From Shinella sp. CPCC 101442 (lineage in GTDB: Bacteria; Pseudomonadota; Alphaproteobacteria; Rhizobiales; Rhizobiaceae), in contig NZ_JALIQS010000003.1 of assembly GCF_024704725.1 (NCBI RefSeq), positions 62,001-126,000 of the forward strand: DNA of 64,000 nt, given 5' to 3'. This document shows positions 1-10,274 of the stretch, in pieces (positions within the stretch are counted from its first letter, which is position 1; the number at the start of each line of letters is the position of its first letter). Under the pieces are notes generated by a model. That model saw only the letters and a program-made list of their open reading frames with translations. It searched no databases and was not told the DNA's origin. The position numbers and the translations under genes are program-made.

Positions 1-322
1 TCAGCAGGTCGTCCTGGCGTTCCAGCGTCGCCATCATATCGGCGATGCCGGGAAACAGCGGCTCCTGGAAGCCAGGCTCGGCGCGAACGCCGGTATAGGT
101 CGCCTTGTAATGCGCCGTCATCGCCAGCGCCTCGTCGTCGACATGCGGCTTGCCCTGCATGCGGGCAATGGCGATGTCGAGCGTCAGGCCGATGATCGCC
201 TTGGTTTCGGAGATATCGGGCCGGGCGTGGCCGAAATCGACGAAGGTACGGGCCATGACCTCGTGGATCAGCCGCGCGCTGTCGACCAGCGTGCCGTCGC
301 AATCGAAAAGCGCAAGCCGCAT
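1..322 (-). CDS. HAD-superfamily hydrolase (C-terminus cut by window edge)
   Basis: About the first 107 residues of a haloacid-dehalogenase-like phosphatase. The N-terminus carries HAD motif I, DCDGTLVD, with the nucleophile Asp7 and the acid/base Asp9, followed by a helical cap region typical of phosphoglycolate-phosphatase-like subclass IA enzymes. The start ATG shares one base with the TGA stop of the upstream pseudouridine synthase (TGATG), so the two are translationally coupled. The substrate cannot be named from the sequence, and motifs II to IV lie beyond the window. Confidence 0.88.
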   Translation of the reverse strand, partial: MRLALFDCDGTLVDSARLIHEVMARTFVDFGHARPDISETKAIIGLTLDIAIARMQGKPHVDDEALAMTAHYKATYTGVRAEPGFQEPLFPGIADMMATLERQDDLL

Positions 323-1314
323 CAGTCTTCCTCGTCCCCGGCGGTCATGTCGAAGCCGAAGAGATTCCAGGTCTGCACCATATGCGCAGGCATCGGCGCG
401 GTCACGCGCAACCGCCCCCCGGAGGGGTGCGGGACGTCGATGCGGCGCGCGTGGAGATGCAGCTTGTTCTGGACGCCGCCCGGGAAGGCCCAGTTGAACT
501 CGGCCTCGAAATATTTCGGATCGCCGATAATCGGATGGCCGATATGGGCGGCGTGCACGCGAAGCTGGTGCGTGCGGCCGGTATAGGGTTCCATCTCCAA
601 CCAGGCGAAATTCTGGGCGGCCTGCTCGATGATGCGATAGAAGGATACCGCGTGATCGGCGCCGTCCTCGCCATGTTTGGCAATGCGCATGCGGTCGCCG
701 TCCGGCGTCTGCTCCTTGACGAGCCAGGTCGAAATCTTGTCCTCGCGCTTCTTCGGCACGCCCATGACCAGCGACCAGTAGGTCTTCTTGGTATCGCGCT
801 CGCGGAAGGCGGCGGTCAGCTTCTGCGCCGCACCACGCGTGCGGGCGATGACGAGCACGCCTGATGTATCGCGGTCGAGCCGGTGTACAAGGCGCGGCTT
901 CTCGCCCTTCGGGCTTGTCCAGGCTTCGAGCATCTGGTCGATATGCCGGTTGATGCCCGATCCGCCCTGCACGGCGATGCCGGGGGGCTTGTTCAGCACG
1001 ATGACCTTGTCGTCCTCGTGCAGCAGCATACGGGAGAGCAGTTCGTGATCCGAGGAATGCTTTAGATCGCGACCGGCGATCGGCCCGGCCTTCGCAGCCT
1101 TGGCGTCGACCTCCATCGGAGGGACGCGGATCATCTGTCCCGGCTGCACGCGAGTGTCGCTCTTGACGCGGCCGCCATCGACACGCACCTGTCCGGAGCG
1201 CAGCAATTTCTGGAGCGGGCCGAAGCCGAGGCCCGGATAATGGGTCTTGAACCATCGATCCAGGCGCATGCCCGCTTCGTCGTTCTCCACCTGCCTGTGT
1301 TCAATGCCTGCCAT
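322..1314 (-). CDS. RluA/RluC-family 23S rRNA-type pseudouridine synthase
   Basis: 330 residues, full length for the RluC/RluD class. An N-terminal S4 RNA-binding domain (about residues 15-75) is followed by the PseudoU_synth_2 catalytic domain. The motif HRLDRDTSG holds the catalytic aspartate (Asp147), and PYTGRTHQLRVHAAHIGHPI is the family's second conserved block. The enzyme isomerises uridine to pseudouridine in rRNA; RluC type (sites near 955/2504/2580 in E. coli numbering) is most likely, but RluD or a tRNA target is not excluded. It sits directly upstream of, and overlaps, the HAD hydrolase. Confidence 0.93.
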   Translation of the reverse strand: MAGIEHRQVENDEAGMRLDRWFKTHYPGLGFGPLQKLLRSGQVRVDGGRVKSDTRVQPGQMIRVPPMEVDAKAAKAGPIAGRDLKHSSDHELLSRMLLHEDDKVIVLNKPPGIAVQGGSGINRHIDQMLEAWTSPKGEKPRLVHRLDRDTSGVLVIARTRGAAQKLTAAFRERDTKKTYWSLVMGVPKKREDKISTWLVKEQTPDGDRMRIAKHGEDGADHAVSFYRIIEQAAQNFAWLEMEPYTGRTHQLRVHAAHIGHPIIGDPKYFEAEFNWAFPGGVQNKLHLHARRIDVPHPSGGRLRVTAPMPAHMVQTWNLFGFDMTAGDEED

Positions 1315-1370
1315 GTCAGCCTTCTTTCGTTGCGCGTGCTTTAACGCAAGAACGGGCGAAGGGGAACAGC

Positions 1371-1607
1371 TTAGAACGCGCGGAAAGTCAGCGTGGTCAA
1401 TGAGCGGACGATACCGGGGATGGCGGCAACGTGGTCGTTGATGAACTTGCCGATGTCCTCCTCGCTGTCGACATAGACCTTGAGGAGCAGATCGTATTCG
1501 CCGCTGGTGGAGTAGAGCTCCGAGATGAGTTCCGTAGCGTAAAGCGCATCCGCGACCTCATAGGTCTTGCCCGGAGCGCATTGCAATTGCACGAAAATCG
1601 GCTTCAT
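1371..1607 (-). CDS. Stand-alone Lrp/AsnC ligand-binding domain protein
   Basis: 78 residues made only of the AsnC_trans_reg (RAM) alpha-beta fold: beta1 starts MKPIFVQLQC, and the pattern GEYDLLLKVYVDSEED ... IPGIVRSLTTL is typical of Lrp-family effector domains. There is no helix-turn-helix, so it cannot bind DNA as Lrp does. Such short forms oligomerise and bind amino acids, and may modulate full-length Lrp proteins. The ATG is chosen because a strong GGAGG precedes it; longer in-frame readings lack a ribosome-binding site and any homology. Likely monocistronic. Confidence 0.85.
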   Translation of the reverse strand: MKPIFVQLQCAPGKTYEVADALYATELISELYSTSGEYDLLLKVYVDSEEDIGKFINDHVAAIPGIVRSLTTLTFRAF

Positions 1608-1808
1608 CGGTCCTCCCGCACCACTGGCGGCCTCTTTTTCAGCCGCGCGATTCCGCCGGCATTTCCACTCTCTTATGACGGAATTTTCACGGCAAAGGCA
1701 AGGCCGGCCGAAATTCGCACAGATCGTTAAAAGTCGATGAAAATGCAACCTCCACGTTTCACACACGCGAAAGGCGCAAATGATAAATTGCACAGACCCG
1801 AACCAGCA

Positions 1809-2108
1809 ATGTTGAATGCCATGACACAGATCGTGACGGTTTCGCCCACCACAGCCGCTTATGCCTCGCAGGGCATGAAGATGCAGACGCGCGCGAACAC
1901 GCTTTTCGAGGAGCGCATCCATAGCTGGAGCGAGGACGCGAAGACCCGTGGCGATGCCCGTGTGATCGCGGTGCTCAACGTCATACAGCCGCCCGCGCTC
2001 GCACTTGCCCTCATCACGGCGCCCGGCATGACGCCGCAGGTGACCGTCGCGGAGGCGCAGCGCCTCTATGACGAGAACGGCGCGCCTCTCCTCGAAGAAC
2101 CCGCCTGA
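1809..2108 (+). CDS. Small hypothetical protein, rhizobial type
   Basis: About 99 residues if translated from the ATG at 1809; an earlier in-frame ATG at 1737 and a later one at 1821 are also possible, and none has a convincing Shine-Dalgarno. The protein has no signal peptide or membrane segment. It shows a mixed helix/strand pattern with a hydrophobic stretch (RVIAVLNVIQPPALALALI) and an acidic C-terminus. Support for a real gene is the good codon usage and a perfect intrinsic terminator 36 bases after the stop. Function unknown. Confidence 0.6.
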   Translation: MLNAMTQIVTVSPTTAAYASQGMKMQTRANTLFEERIHSWSEDAKTRGDARVIAVLNVIQPPALALALITAPGMTPQVTVAEAQRLYDENGAPLLEEPA

Positions 2109-2144
2109 TCCTCCCCCAACAACAGCAGCGTCCTCCAACCAGCT

Positions 2145-2170
2145 AAGGCCCCGTCCGGGGCCTTTTCTTT
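2145..2170 (+). terminator. Intrinsic terminator after the small hypothetical gene
   Basis: Perfect 8-bp stem AAGGCCCC / GGGGCCTT with a 4-base loop, followed by TTCTTT. It separates the hypothetical gene from the glycine riboswitch leader. Confidence 0.85.
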
Positions 2171-2257
2171 GCCCTTCTGCCTGAACGACAAAAATATGTT
2201 CGAGAGCGACGCCGCCTCTTGCCAAAACACGGGCAAGGCCGTTATCTGGGGCCAACC

Positions 2258-2428
2258 TCGCTGGGAGAAGTCGGCCACCTTTAGACAGGTAGCGCCGGTG
2301 CCGAAGGAGCAACCGCCCCGGAAACTCTCAGGCAAAAGGACCAGCAAGGTGCCGTCAGAACTCTGGAGAGAAGCGTTTTTGAAACGCTCGCCGAAGGGAT
2401 AACAATCTCAGGCGAAGGGACAGAGGGG
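2258..2428 (+). promoter_or_regulatory. Tandem glycine riboswitch
   Basis: Two glycine aptamers in series. Aptamer 1 (about 2260-2345) has the P1 pairing GCTGG/CCAGC and the conserved blocks GGAGA, CCGAAGGAGCAA and CTCTCAGGCAAAAGGACC. Aptamer 2 (about 2361-2427) has CTCTG/CAGAG, GCCGAAGGGATAACAAT and CTCAGGCGAAGGGAC. A short linker joins them, as in known cooperative glycine switches. It lies directly ahead of gcvT, the classic target, where glycine normally turns expression on. A possible promoter is TTGCCA (2219-2224) with TATCTG 18 bases on, placing the start just before aptamer 1. The 400-base gap between genes here is fully taken up by terminator, riboswitch and expression platform. Confidence 0.95.
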
Positions 2429-2466
2429 GCTCAGGAGAACGGCGCAGCTGCGCCTGATTGTGAGCC

Positions 2467-2510
2467 GGCGCCCTGAAAACGGGCGCCCAGGGACTGGAGG
2501 GCGCCTTTTG
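2467..2510 (+). promoter_or_regulatory. Expression platform: mutually exclusive hairpins over the gcvT ribosome-binding site
   Basis: Three related segments can pair in two exclusive ways: GGCGCCC (2467-2473) with GGGCGCC (2481-2487), or GGCGCCC (2482-2488) with GGGCGCC (2499-2505). The second hairpin is followed by TTTT and also holds part of the GGAGG Shine-Dalgarno (2496-2500) that lies 7 bases before the TTG start at 2508. It can therefore act as a weak terminator, a ribosome-binding-site mask, or both, while the first hairpin would release it. Which one the glycine-bound form favours is inference. Confidence 0.6.
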
Positions 2511-3647
2511 GACGGATCGTCTGAACTCAAGAAAACACCGCTTCACGCGCTGAACGTATCGCTCGGCGGTCGCATGGTGCCGTTCGCCGGCTACGAGATG
2601 CCGGTGCAATACACGGCCGGCGTGATGAAGGAACACCTGCACACCCGCACGGCCGCCGGCCTGTTCGACGTCTCGCATATGGGCCAGGTCACCGTACGCG
2701 CCCGCTCCGGCGACAATGCCGATGCTGCCCGCGCGCTGGAAACGCTGGTGCCGGTCGATGTCGTCGGTCTCGGCGAAGGCCGCCAGCGCTATGCGCTGTT
2801 CACCAATGATGAAGGCGGCATTCTCGACGACCTGATGATCGCCAATCGCGGCGACCATTTCTACGTCGTCGTCAACGCCGCCTGCAAGGATCAGGATTTC
2901 GCCCATATGCAGGCGAAGATCGGCGACGTCTGCGAGCTGACGCTGCACGACGACCGCGCGCTGGTCGCCCTTCAGGGGCCGCATGCGGAATCGGTGCTGG
3001 CCGAACTCTGGGCCGACATCTCCTCCATGCGCTTCATGGATGTGCGCGCCTGCGACCTGCACGACGCCGACTGCATCGTCTCGCGCTCCGGCTATACCGG
3101 CGAGGATGGGTTCGAGATCTCCATCCCGGCGGCCCTCGCCGAAACCGTCTGTCGCCGCCTGCTCGACCATCCGGACGTGCTGCCGATCGGTCTTGGCGCC
3201 CGCGATTCGCTGCGCCTCGAGGCTGGTCTCTGCCTCTACGGCAACGATATCGACACCGGCACGACGCCGGTGGAAGGCGCGCTCGAATGGGCGATCCAGA
3301 AGGTGCGCCGCAAGGGCGGCGAACGCGAAGGCGGTTTTCCGGGCGCTTCCGTCATCCTCGACCAGCTTGAAAACGGCGCGGCCCGCCGCCGCATCGGCCT
3401 CCGGGCCGAGGGCCGCGCGCCCGTGCGATCCGGTGCGGTGCTCGCCACCGACCCCGAGGGCGAGGATGTCGTCGGCACGGTCACGTCGGGCGGTTTCGGC
3501 CCCAATGTCGATGGCCCCGTCGCCATGGGCTACGTGATCAAGTCGGCCATCGCTCCCGGCACCCAGCTCTATGCCGGCGTGCGCGGCAAATTCCTGCCCG
3601 TGACCGTCGCCGCCATGCCCTTCGTCACGAACACCTTCAAGCGCTGA
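2508..3647 (+). CDS. gcvT: Glycine cleavage system T protein (aminomethyltransferase)
   Basis: T protein takes the aminomethyl group from lipoyl-GcvH and makes 5,10-methylene-tetrahydrofolate and ammonia. Conserved folate-binding features are [13 protein letters not shown] near the N-terminus, LFDVSHMGQ, and the [10 protein letters not shown] block, with the C-terminal GCV_T_C barrel ending near the stop. The start is the TTG at 2508, giving 379 residues, because it follows GGAGG at the right distance and the text from LKKTPLHAL matches the family; the upstream GTG at 2460 lies inside the leader hairpins. First gene of gcvT-gcvH-gcvP. Confidence 0.95.
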   Translation: MDGSSELKKTPLHALNVSLGGRMVPFAGYEMPVQYTAGVMKEHLHTRTAAGLFDVSHMGQVTVRARSGDNADAARALETLVPVDVVGLGEGRQRYALFTNDEGGILDDLMIANRGDHFYVVVNAACKDQDFAHMQAKIGDVCELTLHDDRALVALQGPHAESVLAELWADISSMRFMDVRACDLHDADCIVSRSGYTGEDGFEISIPAALAETVCRRLLDHPDVLPIGLGARDSLRLEAGLCLYGNDIDTGTTPVEGALEWAIQKVRRKGGEREGGFPGASVILDQLENGAARRRIGLRAEGRAPVRSGAVLATDPEGEDVVGTVTSGGFGPNVDGPVAMGYVIKSAIAPGTQLYAGVRGKFLPVTVAAMPFVTNTFKR

Positions 3648-3690
3648 CACCAGCACGCCGAACCAAAATCATTCCGAGAGAGGAACAAAC

Positions 3691-4052
3691 ATGCTGAAAT
3701 TCACCGAAGAACACGAGTGGCTGAAGATCGAAGGCGGCGTTGCGACCGTCGGCATCACGGTTCATGCGGCCGAACAGCTTGGCGATCTCGTCTTTGTCGA
3801 ACTGCCCGAGGTCGGTGCGACCTTCGAAAAGGGCGGCGACGCGGCCACCGTCGAGAGCGTGAAGGCTGCTTCCGACGTCTATTGTCCGCTCGATGGTGAA
3901 ATCGTCGGAGTCAACGAGGCGATCACTGCCGATCCCTCCCTCGTCAACAGCGATCCGCAGGGCGCCGGCTGGTTCTTCAAGCTGAAGCTTGCCAATGTTT
4001 CCGATGCCGATGGCCTGATGGATGAAGCCGCCTACAAGGAGCTTGTCGGCTG

Positions 4053-4053
<1 letters not shown>
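3691..4053 (+). CDS. gcvH: Glycine cleavage system H protein (lipoyl carrier)
   Basis: 120 residues, the usual size. It shuttles the aminomethyl intermediate between P, T and L proteins on a lipoyl arm attached to Lys58 in the motif ESVKAASD. The hybrid-motif fold is clear, with the characteristic FVELPEVG and [13 protein letters not shown] segments. A good ribosome-binding site (GAGAGAGG) precedes the ATG. It lies 43 bases after gcvT, and its TGA overlaps the ATG of gcvP (TGATG), so translation of carrier and decarboxylase is coupled. Confidence 0.97.
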
Positions 4054-6914
<2,861 letters not shown>

Positions 6915-6934
6915 AAACGGCACGCAAAACATTT

Positions 6935-6965
6935 GCCCCGGCCAATCCTATCGGCCGGGGCTTTT
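6935..6965 (+). terminator. Intrinsic terminator of the gcv operon
   Basis: Perfect 9-bp stem GCCCCGGCC / GGCCGGGGC with a 9-base loop, followed by TTTT. It lies 20 bases after gcvP, between convergent gcvP and the response regulator. Confidence 0.9.
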
Positions 6966-6985
6966 CATTTTCGGGCAGGGACTGG

Positions 6986-7393
6986 TCAGGGCGAAACGGC
7001 GACGTCCACCCAGAAGCGGGTAAAGCCCTCGGCGAAATCTCGGTAGCCGCTCAGCGTCGATGGTTTCACGGCATAAGCGTTGGCGCCGTTCTCATAGGCG
7101 CGGTTGACATCAGCCGTATTCGAAGAGGACGACAGCATGATGACCGGCGTCACCGCCGTACGGGCATCGCCGCGCAAACGCTTGAGAAGCTCCATGCCGT
7201 TGGTGCCGGGCATGTTGATGTCGAGCAGGATATAATCGAAGGCTTCCGTCGCGAGACGATCGCTTGCCATATCCGCATCGGCAACATGGGTGATTTCAAT
7301 GGTGCTGCCGGCATCACTGAAGGCGCGCATCACGAAGCGCACATCCACCGGATCGTCATCGACGACAATCAGCTTCCTAGCCAAGCCTACCAC
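6986..7393 (-). CDS. Single-domain response regulator (CheY/Rcp1-like)
   Basis: 135 residues consisting only of a receiver domain. The acidic pocket is VVDDDP (Asp12/13), the phospho-acceptor is Asp58 in ILLDINMPG, followed by the switch region MLSSSS and the conserved lysine in YAVKPS. There is no output domain, so it probably acts by protein contact or as a phosphorelay shuttle, as Rcp1 does for Cph1-type kinases. The GTG start has a strong AAGGGGGAG site inside the upstream kinase gene; the two coding regions overlap by 17 bases, which marks them as a cognate pair. Confidence 0.92.
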   Translation of the reverse strand: MVGLARKLIVVDDDPVDVRFVMRAFSDAGSTIEITHVADADMASDRLATEAFDYILLDINMPGTNGMELLKRLRGDARTAVTPVIMLSSSSNTADVNRAYENGANAYAVKPSTLSGYRDFAEGFTRFWVDVAVSP

Positions 7394-9239
7394 GATCGCT
7401 CCCCCTTGATTTTACGGGTTGCGGAAACGTCACAATGAATCGTGCGCCCTGACCATAGGTCGTGTCAAGCACGATCACGCCGTTGTGGCTTTCGACGATC
7501 CGCCGCGCCAGCGCGAGGCCGATACCGGTGCCCTGATAGACCGTTTCATCCCGGTGAAGCCGCTGAAAGACTTCGAAAATCCGCCCGACATGCTGCGGGT
7601 CGATACCAATGCCGTCATCCTCCACGACGAAGTCGATCCCCTCGCCGTTTTCACGGCAATAGACACGCACCGTGGGGGATTCGCCGGGCCTTCGATACTT
7701 CAGGGCATTGCCGATGAGGTTCTGCGCAAGGCGCTTCAGGAGCTCCTGATCCCCCATGATTTCCGGCAGCGCGGCGACCTCCACCGAGCCGCCGACCTCC
7801 TGCACATGGGTTTCAAGCAGGACCAGCGCATCGCGCACGACGTCGGACAACGAGACGGGTTTCGGCGCCCCGATGCGGTAGGTGATCTGGGAGAATTCCA
7901 AGAGACTGTCGATGATGCGCCGCATGCGCGCTGCACTCTTGCGCACATGGTCGGCGTAGTGCGGCAATTCTGCATGTTCACCGCGGTGCAGATCCTCCGA
8001 AATCATCTCGGCGAACATCGAGAGGTGGCGCAGAGGGGCCTTCAGGTCATGCGAGACCGTGGCGGTGAACTGGTCAAGCGCCTCGTTCTTGCGCCGCAGC
8101 TCGTTCGTCTGGGTCTCCACCTGCTGCTGCTGGCGCTTGGCCTCGGTGATATCACGGCCGACGCTGACGATCTCGCTGACACCGTCTTCATCGAAGGTCG
8201 CCACGGCCGTCCAGAACATCCAGTCCTCCTGCCCATCCGGTTCCTCGGTGCAGACCTCGAGCGACCGCACGGGCACGTCCCGCGTATAATTTGCGATGTT
8301 GATCAGATCGGCCGTCTGCTCGGGTGCGCAGGCGACATCCGGCAGGTAACGGCCGAGCAGCTCATCCGTCGTCGATCCGACATGGGCGGCATATTTGTCA
8401 TTGGCGAAGCGGATGGTGAGGTTTCTGTCGAAGCGCAGGATCATGTCCGGCAGGATCTGCAACAGCGAAAGATAGTCGCGGCGCTTCTCCTCCAGCGCCG
8501 CCTCGGCGCGCTTCAACTCCGATATATCGACACGAAGCGCGACGATGTCGCCGGTTTCGGCCACATGGCTCTCGCCACGGATCCAGCGGTCCTTGCCGAA
8601 TTCGAAGACGCTGCCGCCGCTATCGGTGTTGCGATGGCTTTCGAGACGCTCGCGCACCGTCGCCTCGGCTTCAGGCGTACCTTCGACAATGCCGGGAAAC
8701 ATGCCGGCGCGGATGCCCGCGCGCGCAATGCTCTCCAGCGTCGCACCGACACGCACGGCCTCACGCGCCACGCCGCAACGCTCCTTGTAGGAGCGGTTGA
8801 ACATGACAAGGCGCTCTTCCTGGTCGAAGATCGCAAAACCCTCGTTCATCGTGTCGAGTGCGGAGGCGATGCGTTGGCCAAGCAATATCTGCTCGCCGTG
8901 GCTGCCACCGCTGAGCAGGCTGCGCAGGAGGAGCGCATAGTTTACGCCTCCCGTTTCGTCCGGAACGGGAATGACGTGGGCGGTCGCCTCGAAATAGGAC
9001 CCGTTGTCGTGGCGGAAGGCGAAGGGGTAAGCATTTTCGCGGCCCGCCGCAGCGTGGCGTGCAAGCAATCCGGCGGTGTCGGCTCCGTCGATGACAGGCG
9101 AATCGGAAGGGCTCTGGCGGTCTTTGTTCCAGCCAAAGGTGCGCGCGGCGGCATCGTTGTGCGACACGACATGCGCTGCGGCATCGACGATGAGCACGGG
9201 AAACGGCAGATTTTGGTAAAGTGCGGCGGCAAAACCCAT
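7377..9239 (-). CDS. PAS-domain sensor histidine kinase
   Basis: 620 residues, with no transmembrane segment, so a cytoplasmic sensor. Three PAS-like regions lie at about 1-110, 120-245 and 255-370, followed by a short coiled coil, then HisKA with the phospho-acceptor His397 in TVSHDLKAPLRH. The HATPase_c domain shows the N box NLIGNALKYR, G1 VEDDGIGID and G2 GTGIGLALARRI. This HisKA type resembles phytochrome-like kinases, which pair with Rcp1-like regulators such as the overlapping downstream gene. The start at 9239 follows GGGAGGG; a start 39 bases earlier is possible. The signal is unknown. Confidence 0.93.
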   Translation of the reverse strand: MGFAAALYQNLPFPVLIVDAAAHVVSHNDAAARTFGWNKDRQSPSDSPVIDGADTAGLLARHAAAGRENAYPFAFRHDNGSYFEATAHVIPVPDETGGVNYALLLRSLLSGGSHGEQILLGQRIASALDTMNEGFAIFDQEERLVMFNRSYKERCGVAREAVRVGATLESIARAGIRAGMFPGIVEGTPEAEATVRERLESHRNTDSGGSVFEFGKDRWIRGESHVAETGDIVALRVDISELKRAEAALEEKRRDYLSLLQILPDMILRFDRNLTIRFANDKYAAHVGSTTDELLGRYLPDVACAPEQTADLINIANYTRDVPVRSLEVCTEEPDGQEDWMFWTAVATFDEDGVSEIVSVGRDITEAKRQQQQVETQTNELRRKNEALDQFTATVSHDLKAPLRHLSMFAEMISEDLHRGEHAELPHYADHVRKSAARMRRIIDSLLEFSQITYRIGAPKPVSLSDVVRDALVLLETHVQEVGGSVEVAALPEIMGDQELLKRLAQNLIGNALKYRRPGESPTVRVYCRENGEGIDFVVEDDGIGIDPQHVGRIFEVFQRLHRDETVYQGTGIGLALARRIVESHNGVIVLDTTYGQGARFIVTFPQPVKSRGSDRGRLG

Positions 9240-9356
9240 TGTCGCGCGCCCTCCCCGTTGCGACACCACCGGCATCAAAAAGCCGGTAGGGGAAGACTAG
9301 GCAAAAGTGTCAGCGAAGGAAAGGTGCAAGGATTTGCAGTGCCCTTGCCGCCGACT

Positions 9357-9746
9357 TCAGGCGCGGACCGTCGGCTGGCCGGCAGCGGCAAGGGCCGCAA
9401 GGTCGGCGGGCTTCAGTTCGACCGATTCGCCGCAACCGCAGGCGGACGTCTGGTTCGGGTTGTGGAAGGTGAAGCCGGAGCGCAGCGTCGTTACCTCGAA
9501 ATCCATCTCGGTGCCGAGAAGATAGAGCACGGCTTCCGGTGCGACCCACACACGGGCGCTGTTCCGCTCGATCAGGTCGTCCTTGGCGTTCGGTTCGGTC
9601 ACGAGGTCGATGGAATATTCCATGCCCGCGCAACCGCCCTTCTTGATACCGACGCGAATGCCCTTGGCGTGAGCGCCAGCATTGTCGACGATCGCCTTGA
9701 CGCGGTCTGCCGCCGCATCGGTGAGCTTCATAACTGCAAAGGCCAT
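9357..9746 (-). CDS. sufA: Iron-sulfur cluster assembly protein SufA (HesB/IscA family)
   Basis: 129 residues from the ATG at 9746, which follows AGGAGAA; an upstream ATG at 9764 has no site. A-type carrier that accepts Fe-S clusters from the SufBCD scaffold and passes them to apo-proteins. The three conserved cysteines are visible: one in GGCAGMEY and two in the C-terminal SACGCGES. Last gene of the suf operon, separated from sufT by 135 bases that contain a palindromic repeat. Confidence 0.94.
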   Translation of the reverse strand: MAFAVMKLTDAAADRVKAIVDNAGAHAKGIRVGIKKGGCAGMEYSIDLVTEPNAKDDLIERNSARVWVAPEAVLYLLGTEMDFEVTTLRSGFTFHNPNQTSACGCGESVELKPADLAALAAAGQPTVRA

Positions 9747-9839
9747 GGGCCATTTCTCCTTCACCGGCCAGGTTCAAGGCCTGACGGTTTCCGAATCCGA
9801 ATCTAGTGCCGCACGGTTAAGCGATCAATACTGTCTGCC

Positions 9840-9882
9840 GCATGATCTTGTCCGAAAAGCCTGCAACTTTTCGGGATCACGC
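9840..9882. repeat. Rhizobial palindromic intergenic repeat overlapping the sufT stop
   Basis: Two nested arm pairs: CCGAAAAG/CTTTTCGG around a 7-base loop, and outer arms GCATGATC/GATCACGC with one G-T type mismatch. The core GATCTTGTCCGAAAAG ... CTTTTCGGGATCA is, from memory, a common dispersed palindrome in Rhizobium, Agrobacterium and Sinorhizobium genomes. Its last base is the first base of the sufT stop codon (9882-9884, minus strand). In RNA it would form a strong hairpin between sufT and sufA. Confidence 0.75.
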
Positions 9883-10262
9883 TAGTACCAACCAACAGCA
9901 ACCTGCGCTTCTTCCGACATGCGGTCCGGCGTCCACGGCGGATCGAAGGTCATCCTGACCTCGACGCCGGACACACCTTCCACAGCGCCAACCGCGTTTT
10001 CCACCCAGCCCGGCATTTCGCCGGCCACCGGGCAGCCGGGCGCGGTCAGCGTCATGTCGATCTTGACCATGCGGTCGTCTTCGATGTCGATCTTGTAGAT
10101 CAGCCCGAGTTCAAAAATGTCGGACGGGATTTCCGGGTCGTAGACCGTCTTCAGCGCAGAAATGACGTCGTCGCTGAGACGCGCCAGTTCATCGGCCGGG
10201 ATCGCCGAGTGAACGATACCGTCGCGGACGTCGATCTTCTTTTCCGTTGCGTCGAGGGACAT
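9882..10262 (-). CDS. sufT: SUF system assembly protein SufT (DUF59/MIP18 family)
   Basis: 126 residues with a DUF59 domain. The family's reactive cysteine is in TAPGCPVAGEMP and the conserved strand motif VYDPEIPSDIFELGLIY is intact. SufT-type proteins help mature Fe-S proteins downstream of SufBCD; this position between sufS and sufA matches the gene called sufX in Agrobacterium. It begins 12 bases after sufS, so the two are co-transcribed. Confidence 0.92.
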   Translation of the reverse strand: MSLDATEKKIDVRDGIVHSAIPADELARLSDDVISALKTVYDPEIPSDIFELGLIYKIDIEDDRMVKIDMTLTAPGCPVAGEMPGWVENAVGAVEGVSGVEVRMTFDPPWTPDRMSEEAQVAVGWY

Positions 10263-10274
10263 GGGTCCACCTCC

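Noticed and set aside
2460-2507. GTG at 2460 as the gcvT start
   Set aside because: It lies within the expression-platform hairpins, has no ribosome-binding site, and the extra residues do not match the family; TTG 2508 with GGAGG fits.
2355-3656. 433-codon open frame antisense to gcvT
   Set aside because: A GC-rich shadow of gcvT on the other strand, with no domain match and no start signal.
7419-9806. 795-codon open frame antisense to the histidine kinase
   Set aside because: Shadow frame; the kinase on the opposite strand has clear domains.
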